Assembly: GCF_003382685.1 (NCBI RefSeq)
Contig: NZ_KZ859507.1
Location: forward strand, 50,397 to 114,396
DNA from: Halorussus litoreus
GTDB taxonomy: Archaea > Halobacteriota > Halobacteria > Halobacteriales > Haladaptataceae
Length of the DNA: 64,000 nt
Reading direction: 5' to 3'
Below are positions 34,410 through 41,628 of this stretch, in pieces; position 1 is the first letter of the stretch, and every line of letters starts with the position of its first letter. The notes under the pieces were generated by a model. That model had not been told where the DNA came from and did no database searches. It was given only the letters and a program-made list of their open reading frames with translations. Both the position numbers and the translations under genes were made by a program.

Positions 34410-34464
34410 ATTACAGTGAGGGTGGAGCGTGAAGGGAACGCTGCCAGCAACGAGACCGCAAACT

Positions 34465-34560
34465 ACTGCTTGAGCCTGTGAGACCGCAACCGCACCGCGA
34501 GCACCCCGGACAGCACCGCAACCACACGACACAGCACCGCGACCGCTCCGAACGCGGAGA
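34465..34560 (-). repeat. Dispersed repeat fragment R5
   Basis: TGCTTGAGC at 34467-34475 and GTGAGACCGCAACCGCACCGCG filler define a solitary inverted-orientation fragment of the R1-R4 family. The filler continues as CAGCACCGCAACCACACG-like words to about 34550. No full partner lies on its left; the duplicated tRNA end ends 55 bp before it. The gap 34161-34596 contains only this and the att-like repeats. Confidence 0.6.
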
Positions 34561-34596
34561 GAAATCCTTTTCCTCCACCCGTCCGACGACTCGGGT

Positions 34597-34917
34597 ATGG
34601 ACTGGCCCCACGACCCCGACGGCGAGGAGGGCAGCGAAGGCGGACGCAAGTACGGCATGGCGATCCTCGCCAAGCGACTCGACGAGGACGAGGACTTCCC
34701 GCTGTCGAAGCGCGAGTTCGTCGACGAGCACGGCGACGAGCCGGTTCGGATCAACTACCAGCGCGTGGTCAGCGTCGCGGACATCTTCGAATACGTCGAG
34801 GGCGAGGAGTTCGACAGCATCGTCGACTTTCACAAAGCGGTGGGTGCCGGGATGCGCGCCGGCGGCTTCTGGGACTACCACCCGCAGGGCGAGAATCCCG
34901 AGACGAAGCACGCCTGA
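34597..34917 (+). CDS. DUF5785-like haloarchaeal protein
   Basis: 106 residues, MDWPHDPDGEEGSEGGRKYG at the start, then KRLDEDEDFPLSKREFVDEH and the conserved INYQRVVSVADIFEYVEGEE. It matches the haloarchaeal DUF5785 family. No catalytic motif visible; a small mixed fold, cytoplasmic. The start is the ATG at 34597, about 25 bp after a TCCTTTTCC stretch. It is convergent with uridine kinase. Confidence 0.85.
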   Translation: MDWPHDPDGEEGSEGGRKYGMAILAKRLDEDEDFPLSKREFVDEHGDEPVRINYQRVVSVADIFEYVEGEEFDSIVDFHKAVGAGMRAGGFWDYHPQGENPETKHA

Positions 34918-34963
34918 ACCACGACGGCTCGCCGACTGCTGACGTTATTTTTCGCAGGTCGAG

Positions 34964-35710
34964 CTACGATTCGTCGTCCGTCCAGCGCTCGGAATCTTCG
35001 TCGGTATCGGCAACGCCCGGTCCCGTGACGGCGAGGTGGTCGGAACTCTCGCGCTCGACGTTCTCCTCGCTCAGGGTCCACGCGGACCCCGAGTCGGTGT
35101 ACGTCTCGGCGCGAACCTTCTCCTCGAGCAGGTTCACCGCGACCCGGTTCGCGCCCTCCGGGATGATGAGGTCCGCACGCTTCTTCGTCGGCTCGACGAA
35201 CTGCTCGTGCATCGGCTTGACCGTCGAGAGGTACTGCTCCATCACGCCTTCGAGATCGCGCCCGCGCTCGACCACGTCGCGCTCGATGCGCCGGAGGATG
35301 CGCACGTCGGCGTCGGTCTCGACGTACACCTTCACGTCGAGCATCTCGTTGACGTCCTCGTCGTACAGCGCGAGGATGCCCTCCAGTACGATCACGTCCG
35401 TCGGCTCGACCGTGAGGGTCTCCGCTTTGCGGTTGTGGATCGAGAAGTCGTACTGTGGCATCTCGATGGTCTGGCCCGACAGAAGCGCGTCCATGTGCTC
35501 GTGCAGGAGTTCCCACTCGAACGCTGATGGATGGTCGTAGTTGACCTCCGCGCGCTCCTCGAAGTCGAGATGGCTCAGGTCCTCGTAGTAGTTGTCCATC
35601 GAGATTCGAGTCACCGAGTCCTCGACCTCCGCGGTTATCTCGCGAGCTACCGTCGTCTTCCCCGCGCCGGTTCCCCCGGCGATGCCGACGACGAAAGAGG
35701 GGATTGTCAT
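34964..35710 (-). CDS. udk: Uridine kinase
   Basis: 248 residues. Phosphorylates uridine/cytidine with ATP or GTP in pyrimidine salvage. Walker A is GIAGGTGAGKTT (residues 9-20), the substrate region SMDNYYEDLSHLDFEERAEV and VILEGILALYDED are typical, as is FVEPTKKRADLIIPEGANRV. The C-terminal 40 residues form an acidic tail that ends DTDEDSERWTDDES. Length is about 30 more than the bacterial protein. Single gene. Confidence 0.94.
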   Translation of the reverse strand: MTIPSFVVGIAGGTGAGKTTVAREITAEVEDSVTRISMDNYYEDLSHLDFEERAEVNYDHPSAFEWELLHEHMDALLSGQTIEMPQYDFSIHNRKAETLTVEPTDVIVLEGILALYDEDVNEMLDVKVYVETDADVRILRRIERDVVERGRDLEGVMEQYLSTVKPMHEQFVEPTKKRADLIIPEGANRVAVNLLEEKVRAETYTDSGSAWTLSEENVERESSDHLAVTGPGVADTDEDSERWTDDES

Positions 35711-35771
35711 TGGCAGGGAACAGGTGAGAAGGGGGTTTGAATCTCCCGGAATGGGACCGCCGAAGGCGAGT

Positions 35772-35972
35772 CTACGCCGCGTCGTGAGCGTCGTCCATGC
35801 TCATCAGCGCGCCGGTGTGGAGAGCGATGGCGACGAGGACTACGCCACCGCCGGCGAGCATGAACTCGTTGAGCGCCAGCCCGGCGTTCAATGACACGCC
35901 GTACAGCACGATGGCCAGTCCGACGACGGTAACGAGCAGCGACAGTCCGAAGGTGACGGATTCTCGGACCAC
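35772..35972 (-). CDS. Small two-helix membrane protein, leaderless GTG start
   Basis: 66 residues from GTG 35972 (codons for VVRESVTFGLSLLVTVVGLA on the protein). Two hydrophobic helices (about 9-28 and 36-54), then the tail MSMDDAHDAA. The start is set by the TATA-like AAGTTTTTTGAG (minus strand, about 35993-36004), which places an RNA start at about 35972. A longer frame from 36104 would include an Arg-rich, non-membrane piece. Function unknown. Confidence 0.7.
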   Translation of the reverse strand: MVRESVTFGLSLLVTVVGLAIVLYGVSLNAGLALNEFMLAGGGVVLVAIALHTGALMSMDDAHDAA

Positions 35973-36136
35973 ACAGGAGCGACGAGTCGAACGCTCAAAA
36001 AACTTGGCGAGGACTCTCCGTGGAGTTCTTCGATATGAAGCCGACAGCACGATGGCGCTCGATAGCGCAGTCGCTCGTCGGTCGTCGTTTACGGAAAAGC
36101 GCATTCATCCGCCGTCAGGCGGCGTGAAAGCGTTGT

Positions 36137-36331
36137 TTAAAGGCGCGTAAGGTTCGTCGCGCGCGGACCCTTCGGGGCCTGTTCGATGCTAAACTCTACG
36201 TCGGTTCCCTCTTCGAGGTCCGGCCCGCCGATGTCTTCCATGTGGAAGAACACGTCGTCGTCCGCGTCCTCAGTCGAGATGAATCCGTAGCCGCCAGTGT
36301 CGTTGAAGAAGTCAACGTTTCCTTCTGCCAT
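36137..36331 (-). CDS. cspA: Cold-shock-domain protein
   Basis: 64 residues, MAEGNVDFFNDTGGYGFIST, with the RNP1-type GYGFIST and RNP2-type VFFHMEDI motifs and the final PRATNLTRL strand. It binds single-stranded nucleic acids as a small RNA chaperone. Phe and His residues for base stacking (GFIS, FFHM) are conserved. Start ATG 36331, preceded by CAAATGTCGG-type spacer; no Shine-Dalgarno. In haloarchaea it is usually monocistronic, as here. The upstream 294 bp (36332-36625) contain AT-rich promoter sequence and no gene. Confidence 0.95.
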   Translation of the reverse strand: MAEGNVDFFNDTGGYGFISTEDADDDVFFHMEDIGGPDLEEGTDVEFSIEQAPKGPRATNLTRL

Positions 36332-36625
36332 TGCGAGTAAACAAATGTCGGTTGCAGGGATAAGGCTTCCGTAATACGTCCACCTCGAACGCAAAAATCT
36401 GGACGAATATATACCGAAAGACGGTGCTCGACGTGCCGAAGCCGACCAAACGGACAGCTTCGCTCCTCTTCCCGACTACTCCCCGCGATTCTCCACCGGA
36501 AATCCGGTGGATTCGACCCCCTGGCGAGCGCCCGGCGAGATATCACAGCCCGGCATTCTCAGTTCTGGTACAGCTATCGGAATTAGGACGACTTATAAGC
36601 CGGCGTTGCGAACGACCGCCCAACA

Positions 36626-37387
36626 GTGACGAACGCGCAGGTCACCCTGATCCAGATCGACAACTACGGTCCGTGGACAGTGACGCCCGAACCGCGCCGC
36701 GAGGTGGACCTCCAGACGCTCCAATCGCGGCTGTACGCCGACCTCTCGCAACTGGTCGGCAACCGCGACGGGTACGTCTTCTTCACCCGATTCGACAACA
36801 TGATCGCGGTCACGAACGGGATGGACGAGGCCGACCACGCCATGATACAGGAGTCGGTCGGCAACCGCTACCCCGTAACCGTCAGCTTCGGGGTCGGCGC
36901 GGACCCCAGCCCGGTCGCGGCGCTCTCGACGGCGACCGACCACATCCAGGACGCCGGCAGCGCGCAGGCGGCCGACCGGACGGAGATCCTCGGCGGCGCG
37001 ACACTCGACCCCGACGAGCGCACCGACGACGACGTGCAGATCGCGCACTTCGATGTGAACGACGCGACCGGGAAGTACACCGACCGGATGAACGCCTTCG
37101 ACTCGTTCATCCACATCGAGCAGGGGTACGCCGAACTCATGCAGTACTTCCGGCGCGCACACGAGGGCCTCGCGTTCTTCGTCGGCGGGGACAACGTCAT
37201 CGCGGTGTGTCCGGACCTCGACCGGGCGGCCTACGAGGACACCATCCAGCACGTCGAGGAGACCGTCAACGTCGAACTGAAGGTTGGCGTCGGACGGGCC
37301 GCCACGGCACAGCCGGCCGGGATGGCGGCCAAGCACGCGCTGGAGGACTGTCGGGAGAACGGCGATAGGGTCGTTTTCGAGGAGTAG
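36626..37387 (+). CDS. gch3: GTP cyclohydrolase III
   Basis: 253 residues, GTG start at 36626 (CAGTGACGAACGC). Archaeal enzyme that opens GTP to FAPy-GMP-type product early in riboflavin/F420 synthesis. It is made of two similar halves each with a ferredoxin-like fold: VTLIQIDNYGPWTVTPEPRR and then a second half with HFDVNDATGKYTDRM. Metal and base-binding residues in FFVGGDNVIAVCP fit the family. The TATA-like ACTTATAAGC at about 36588-36597 is correctly placed. Confidence 0.95.
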   Translation: MTNAQVTLIQIDNYGPWTVTPEPRREVDLQTLQSRLYADLSQLVGNRDGYVFFTRFDNMIAVTNGMDEADHAMIQESVGNRYPVTVSFGVGADPSPVAALSTATDHIQDAGSAQAADRTEILGGATLDPDERTDDDVQIAHFDVNDATGKYTDRMNAFDSFIHIEQGYAELMQYFRRAHEGLAFFVGGDNVIAVCPDLDRAAYEDTIQHVEETVNVELKVGVGRAATAQPAGMAAKHALEDCRENGDRVVFEE

Positions 37388-37522
37388 AGGTTTGTCGGCG
37401 TTCTTGTGGAGTTCTTTAGAGTTTCCATGAATTCGCTGTAAACGTCGCTTCGAAAACCCGGAGAACGACCGACTGCGGAGAAGTAAAACTACGTTTCGAA
37501 AGCCCTCGGCGTGCTCGCCACC

Positions 37523-37632
37523 GTCGGAGGCAAGCTCCGACGAGCCCTCCTTCGCTGCGCTCACGAGGAGGCCGCTCAGCGGGATATCTCGCGGGCGCAG
37601 AACTGCGCCCGCGAGATAGTGGCCGCGCTGAG
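37523..37632. repeat. Nested hairpins in intergenic DNA
   Basis: A hairpin GTCGGAG/CTCCGAC (37523-37541) is followed by a strong one with 16-bp perfect arms and a 2-nt loop at 37585-37618 (TATCTCGCGGGCGCAG and its complement). An outer 7-bp pairing CTCAGCG/CGCTGAG (37575-37581 with 37626-37632) nests around it, giving a cruciform-like structure. It is similar in style to the palindromes inside genes elsewhere in the window. Confidence 0.75.
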
Positions 37633-37735
37633 ACGACTAAACTGGACGCCGGAAGACAAACCGCGACTTCCGAGGTCACATTCGCTTCGATCACGTGACC
37701 GCGAGCGCGCCTCGCCCTTTCAGTCCGCCAGGGGT

Positions 37736-37885
37736 CGGTTGATCCACCGGCCGAAACTGCCGGTTGATTCACCGGCCGAGACTGCCGGTTGGCCCATCGG
37801 TCGAGACTGCCGGTTATTCCACCGGCCGAAACTGTCGGCTGATCCACCGGCCGAAACTGCCGGTTGGCCCACCGGCCGAAACCGG
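37736..37885. repeat. 25-bp tandem repeat, six units
   Basis: Six consecutive 25-bp units (37736, 37761, 37786, 37811, 37836, 37861), each CGGTTGATCCACCGGCCGAA followed by ACTGC in the clearest copies. Differences are limited to a few positions, with a TGGCCC variant in units 3 and 6. Period 25 is not a multiple of 3, so it is not coding. It ends 12 bp before the acyl-CoA synthetase stop codon. There are no spacers, so it is not CRISPR. Together with the hairpins it fills 37388-37897. Confidence 0.85.
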
Positions 37886-37897
37886 TGGAGACGAAAC

Positions 37898-39535
37898 TTA
37901 CTCCCCGAACTTCTGGCGTTCCTGCTCGCGGAGCTCGATGCGGCGGATCTTCCCGCTGGAGGTGGTCGGCAGTTCGTCGACGTACTCGATGCGGCGCGGG
38001 TACTTGTACGGGGCCGTCTGGGCCTTCATGTAGTCTTGCAGTTCCCCGGTCAGTTCCTCGCTGCCCTCGTAGCCGTCCGCGAGCACGACGTAGGCCTTCA
38101 CGACGTTCCCGCGCTCGTCGTGCGGGCTGGCGACCGCGGCGGCCTCGGCGACCGCGTCGTGACCGACCAGCGCGTCCTCGACTTCGAACGGGCCGATGCG
38201 GTAGCCCGACGAGATGATGATGTCGTCGGCCCGACCCTCGAAGAAGAAGTAGCCGTCCTCGTCCATCCGTGCGAGGTCGCCCGTGCGGTAGTAGTCGCCG
38301 TGGAAGGTTTCGGCGTCGAGGTCCGGCTTCTCGTAGTAGCTGTCGAAGATGGCCGGACTGTCGACCGGGACCGAGACCTCGCCAGTCTCGCCCGGCGCGA
38401 CCTCTTCCTCGTCCTGCGTGTCGAGCAGGGTCACGTCGATGCCCGGCACGGGCTTGCCCATGCTCCCCGGCTTCACGTCGATGCCGGGGTAGTTCGTCAC
38501 CAGCGCGACCGTCTCGGTCTGGCCGTAGCCGTCCCGCGGGGTGACGCCGAACGCGTCCTCGAACTCTTGGATTGGTTCGCGGTTCAGCGGCTCGCCCGCC
38601 GAGACGGCTTCGGTCAGCGCGAGGTCGTAGTCGGCCATTCCGTCGACCTGCGTGAACATCCGGTACTGTGTCGGGACCGCGCAGAGTCGCGTCACGCCCT
38701 CTTCTTCCATCAGGTCGAGGTACGTTCCGGCGTCGAACTCGCCCTCGTAGACGAACTGGGTCGCGCCGGTCGTCAGCCCCACGCCGACCGGGCTCCAGAA
38801 CCACTTGGCCCATCCGGTGCCGGTGGTCGCCCAGAGCAGTTCGTCCGAGAAGTCGGTGTCGCGGTCGACGCCCCACCAGTACCGGCCGTTGATGCGCTCG
38901 AAGCAGTGCATCCACCGGTGACGGTGAAGCACGGGCTTGGGCTGGCCCGTGGTCCCGCTGGTGTAGTTGATGGACATCGGATCCTCGGCGGCGAGAGCCG
39001 GCCCCTCGTGGTCGGTCTCCCGGCCATCCAGCAGGTCGGCGAAGCCGTGCCAGTTCTCGCTGTCGGGAGCGCCATCGGCGTCGAGGACGATCACGCGCTC
39101 CAGCGGCGTCTCGTCGAGCACCGGCTGGACCATGTCGGTGAGGCTGTCGTGGACCACGACGGTTTCGGCCTCGCAGTCGTTCGCCCGGAAGGCGATGTCC
39201 TTCGGCTTGAGCATGGCCGAACACGGCACCAGCAGCGCGCCGCGGTCTAGCGCGCCGAGTTGGATGGCGAAGGCGTCGGGGTGACGCGGGAACAGGTGCA
39301 TCACGCGGTCGCCCTCACCGACGCCGAGGTCCGCCAGCGCGTTCGCGAAGCGATTCGCATCGTCTCGGAGGTCGGCGTAGGTGCGCTCGGCCTCGTTGCC
39401 CTGGTCGTCGCGGAACCGGACCGCGACCCGGTCGCCGAAGCTCTCGGCGTGGTCTTCGATCACGGCCGGGAGGTTGTAGTCGCCCGGAATCTCCCACTCG
39501 AAGTTCTCGCGCTCGCGCTCGTAGTCGAGTGCCAT
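37898..39535 (-). CDS. AMP-binding acyl-CoA synthetase, medium-chain type
   Basis: 545 residues. Activates a carboxylic acid to acyl-AMP and then acyl-CoA. The ATP-binding P-loop is INYTSGTTGQPKPVLHRHRW (about residues 180-200), then GYGQTETVALVTNYP, RTGDLARMDEDGYFFFEGRADDIIISSGYR and PTTSSGKIRRIELREQE with the catalytic Lys. A medium-chain (butyryl to octanoyl or aromatic acid) range is typical of haloarchaeal members, but the actual acid is not known. Start ATG 39535 preferred over TTG 39550. The 25-bp minisatellite lies immediately downstream. Confidence 0.93.
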   Translation of the reverse strand: MALDYERERENFEWEIPGDYNLPAVIEDHAESFGDRVAVRFRDDQGNEAERTYADLRDDANRFANALADLGVGEGDRVMHLFPRHPDAFAIQLGALDRGALLVPCSAMLKPKDIAFRANDCEAETVVVHDSLTDMVQPVLDETPLERVIVLDADGAPDSENWHGFADLLDGRETDHEGPALAAEDPMSINYTSGTTGQPKPVLHRHRWMHCFERINGRYWWGVDRDTDFSDELLWATTGTGWAKWFWSPVGVGLTTGATQFVYEGEFDAGTYLDLMEEEGVTRLCAVPTQYRMFTQVDGMADYDLALTEAVSAGEPLNREPIQEFEDAFGVTPRDGYGQTETVALVTNYPGIDVKPGSMGKPVPGIDVTLLDTQDEEEVAPGETGEVSVPVDSPAIFDSYYEKPDLDAETFHGDYYRTGDLARMDEDGYFFFEGRADDIIISSGYRIGPFEVEDALVGHDAVAEAAAVASPHDERGNVVKAYVVLADGYEGSEELTGELQDYMKAQTAPYKYPRRIEYVDELPTTSSGKIRRIELREQERQKFGE

Positions 39536-39646
39536 GTCCGGGAGATTCAACTGTCGACCATTTGGCTTTGTCGCTCGTTCCCATCGGGTCGGGGTCGGGC
39601 ACCCGTTTTTTCACTTCTTCGACCCTCTGGGCTCCCGCGTTCTGCC

Positions 39647-39826
39647 TCAGACCGCTCGACCGCGACGGGACAGTCCGACGAGCAGCGCGCCACCCGCGAG
39701 TATTAGCACGGACACCGCGAGCAGGACCAGCGTGTACCTGAGTTCGAGCACCTGCGGCGAGAACAGCACTATCGCGCCGACGACGAGCAGTGCGATTCCG
39801 GTCCAGAGCTGCGTCTCGTCGTCCAT
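39647..39826 (-). CDS. Small two-helix membrane protein (paralogue of the next gene)
   Basis: 59 residues starting MDDETQLWTGIALLVVGAIV. Two membrane helices (about 8-28 and 32-50). It is similar in sequence to the 60-aa protein about 120 bp upstream on the same strand (LWTGIALLVVGAIVLFSP versus LWGGIAILLVGAVLLFGP), so the two arose by tandem duplication. Function unknown. A frame 4 codons longer exists. Confidence 0.7.
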   Translation of the reverse strand: MDDETQLWTGIALLVVGAIVLFSPQVLELRYTLVLLAVSVLILAGGALLVGLSRRGRAV

Positions 39827-39943
39827 GGTCGAAACCACGACGCCGAGCCCCTTAGCTCCGGTTGCCGTGCATAGTCACGCAAACGGTTTTGCGACGGTTC
39901 GGTCGGGCTTCCTGCGGGTCAGTCCGGTCGTACTTCCTGTGGG

Positions 39944-40126
39944 TCAGACCGGCCGTCCGTCTTCGGCAGTGCCGACGAGGTACGCCCCCGCGGCGAGGCC
40001 GAGCACCGCGACCCCGCCGACGATCTGTTCGTACGGCAGGCCGAGCGCGACCGGACCGAACAGCAAGACGGCCCCGACGAGTAGGATGGCGATTCCGCCC
40101 CAGAGTTTTCGGTCGTTTCCACTCAT
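39944..40126 (-). CDS. Small two-helix membrane protein (paralogue of the previous gene)
   Basis: 60 residues from MSGNDRKLWGGIAILLVGAV with two membrane helices and a Gly/Ala-rich second helix (GGVAVLGLAAGAYLVG). A longer start 15 codons upstream (MSGIETKRPG) is possible but less likely. The pair shares the LW-GIAxLLVGAxxLF pattern. No recognisable domain. Confidence 0.7.
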   Translation of the reverse strand: MSGNDRKLWGGIAILLVGAVLLFGPVALGLPYEQIVGGVAVLGLAAGAYLVGTAEDGRPV

Positions 40127-40258
40127 AGTCGTCGGTACGGGGCCCGGCCGCTTGGTTTCGATTCCGGACATGTTCGTCGGAATGGGGCGAATCCCTTTTA
40201 AGAACACGAGCGCGGCGCTCCCGAGCGCTGGCGAACTCCCGTGACGTATGGATAACTT

Positions 40259-40274
40259 TTTAGGCCTGCCTAAA
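40259..40274. promoter_or_regulatory. DtxR/IdeR-type iron box 1
   Basis: TTAGGC-CT-GCCTAA (40260-40273) is a perfect 6-2-6 inverted repeat, extended by one T-A pair on each side. It is close to the consensus of iron-dependent DtxR/IdeR/SirR repressors. It lies between the TATA-like GATAACTTTTT (about 40251-40261) and the ATG at 40292, so binding would block transcription of the sugar-enzyme gene. A further half-site CTTAGGT occurs at about 40280-40286. Confidence 0.75.
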
Positions 40275-40291
40275 CTCTTCTTAGGTACCCG

Positions 40292-41464
40292 ATGAACGCA
40301 ACGAGCGCGACCGAGGACATCTGCGTCGTCGTCCCGACGATCCGGGAGTACGAGTGCATGCGGGCGTACTTCGACAACGCCCGGCAACACGGCTTCGACC
40401 TCGACCGACTTCACGTCCTGCTGGTGACCGAAGACTTCTGCGACACCGAGGAGATGCGGGCCATGCTCGACGAGGAGGGCGTCTCGGGCGAAGTGTTCGA
40501 CGGCTCTCGGCGCGAAGCGTGGTACGACGACCACGGCATCTCGGAGTACGACCACCTCGTGCCGGCGGCCAGCCACGCCGAGACCAGCTTCGGCCTGCTG
40601 TACCTCTGGGCTAACGACTTCGAGTACGGCTTCTTCGTCGACGACGACACGCTTCCCCACGACGACGCGGACTTCTTCGGCCGTCACCTCGACAACCTTC
40701 ACTTCTCGGGCGAGATCGAGGCGGTCTCCTCGGACGAGAACTGGGTCAACGTGCTCTACCAGAACTTCGACGAGCACGGGCTCTACCCGAGGGGCTACCC
40801 CTACTCGGCGATGGACGAGACGGTCGAGACCGACACCACCCGCGTCTCGGACGTGGTCGCCTCGCAGGGGCTGTGGACCAACGTGCCGGACCTCGACGCG
40901 GTGCGCATCCTGATGGACGGCGACCTGCGCGGGCAGGCTCAGACCCGGACGACGAGTGACGACTACGGCGACGACTTCGTGGCCGCCGAGGGCAACTACC
41001 TCACGGTCTGCTCGATGAACCTCGCGTTCCGGCGCGAGATCGTCCCGGCGTTCTACCAGCTCCCGATGGACGACAACCGGTGGGACGTCGGCCGGTTCGA
41101 CGACATCTGGTCGGGCGTGTTCCTCAAGCGCGCCTGCGACCTGCTCGACAAGACCATCTACAACGGCGCGCCCCTGTGCGAGCACAACAAAGCGTCGCGC
41201 TCGACGTTCGACGACCTCAACAACGAGGTGCCGGGTCTCGAACTCAACGAACACCTCTGGGAGGTCGTCGACGCGGTCGGTAGCGACGCCGACTCGTTCG
41301 CAGGCGCGTTCGAGGCGATGGGAACCGAACTCGCCAGGGGCGACTTCGAGACGTACCAGAACGGCGAGTTCTTCAACTACGTGGGCGAGTACATGCTCGA
41401 CTGGCTGGCGGCGCTCGACGAACTCCGGACGCTCCGAACCGCGCCGGCTCCCGCCGACGACTGA
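40292..41464 (+). CDS. Reversibly glycosylated polypeptide / alpha-1,4-glucan-protein synthase-like sugar enzyme
   Basis: 390 residues. It follows the RGP family known from plants (UDP-arabinopyranose mutase) and also found in some archaea: ICVVVPTIREYECMRAYFDN at the start, then DDD-type metal/nucleotide-sugar motif FGYFVDDDTLPHDD-like (actually GFFVDDDTLPHDDADFFG) and DIWSGVFLKRACDLL. It should bind a nucleotide-sugar; whether it is a mutase or self-glucosylating protein cannot be told. Start ATG 40292 follows a perfect iron-repressor box. Its role in iron-limited cells is inferred from regulation alone. Confidence 0.85.
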   Translation: MNATSATEDICVVVPTIREYECMRAYFDNARQHGFDLDRLHVLLVTEDFCDTEEMRAMLDEEGVSGEVFDGSRREAWYDDHGISEYDHLVPAASHAETSFGLLYLWANDFEYGFFVDDDTLPHDDADFFGRHLDNLHFSGEIEAVSSDENWVNVLYQNFDEHGLYPRGYPYSAMDETVETDTTRVSDVVASQGLWTNVPDLDAVRILMDGDLRGQAQTRTTSDDYGDDFVAAEGNYLTVCSMNLAFRREIVPAFYQLPMDDNRWDVGRFDDIWSGVFLKRACDLLDKTIYNGAPLCEHNKASRSTFDDLNNEVPGLELNEHLWEVVDAVGSDADSFAGAFEAMGTELARGDFETYQNGEFFNYVGEYMLDWLAALDELRTLRTAPAPADD

Positions 41465-41603
41465 CTCGCTTTGCCCGCCGACCGACTGCACCCACACCGC
41501 CGGACGGCCGACCGCGGTCGCGGCGACCGACCGCGATTGGCCGACCGCCTCGATCCCTCCTTCTCTCCCAAACCCGCGAACGAAACCAGTAGGTATAAGA
41601 GTT

Positions 41604-41617
41604 TTAGGCTGGCCTAA
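41604..41617. promoter_or_regulatory. DtxR/IdeR-type iron box 2
   Basis: TTAGGC-TG-GCCTAA, a perfect 6-2-6 inverted repeat with the same arms as box 1, ending 11 bp before the ATG of the iron-binding lipoprotein. It directly follows the TATA-like GTATAAGAG at 41593-41601. The same architecture as box 1 points to one regulator acting on both genes, presumably the iron-responsive DtxR-family protein of haloarchaea. Confidence 0.8.
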
Positions 41618-41628
41618 TCTAGTAAGCG

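Noticed and set aside
37736..37885. Possible CRISPR array
   Set aside because: The units are contiguous, 25 bp long and without spacers; no cas gene is present.
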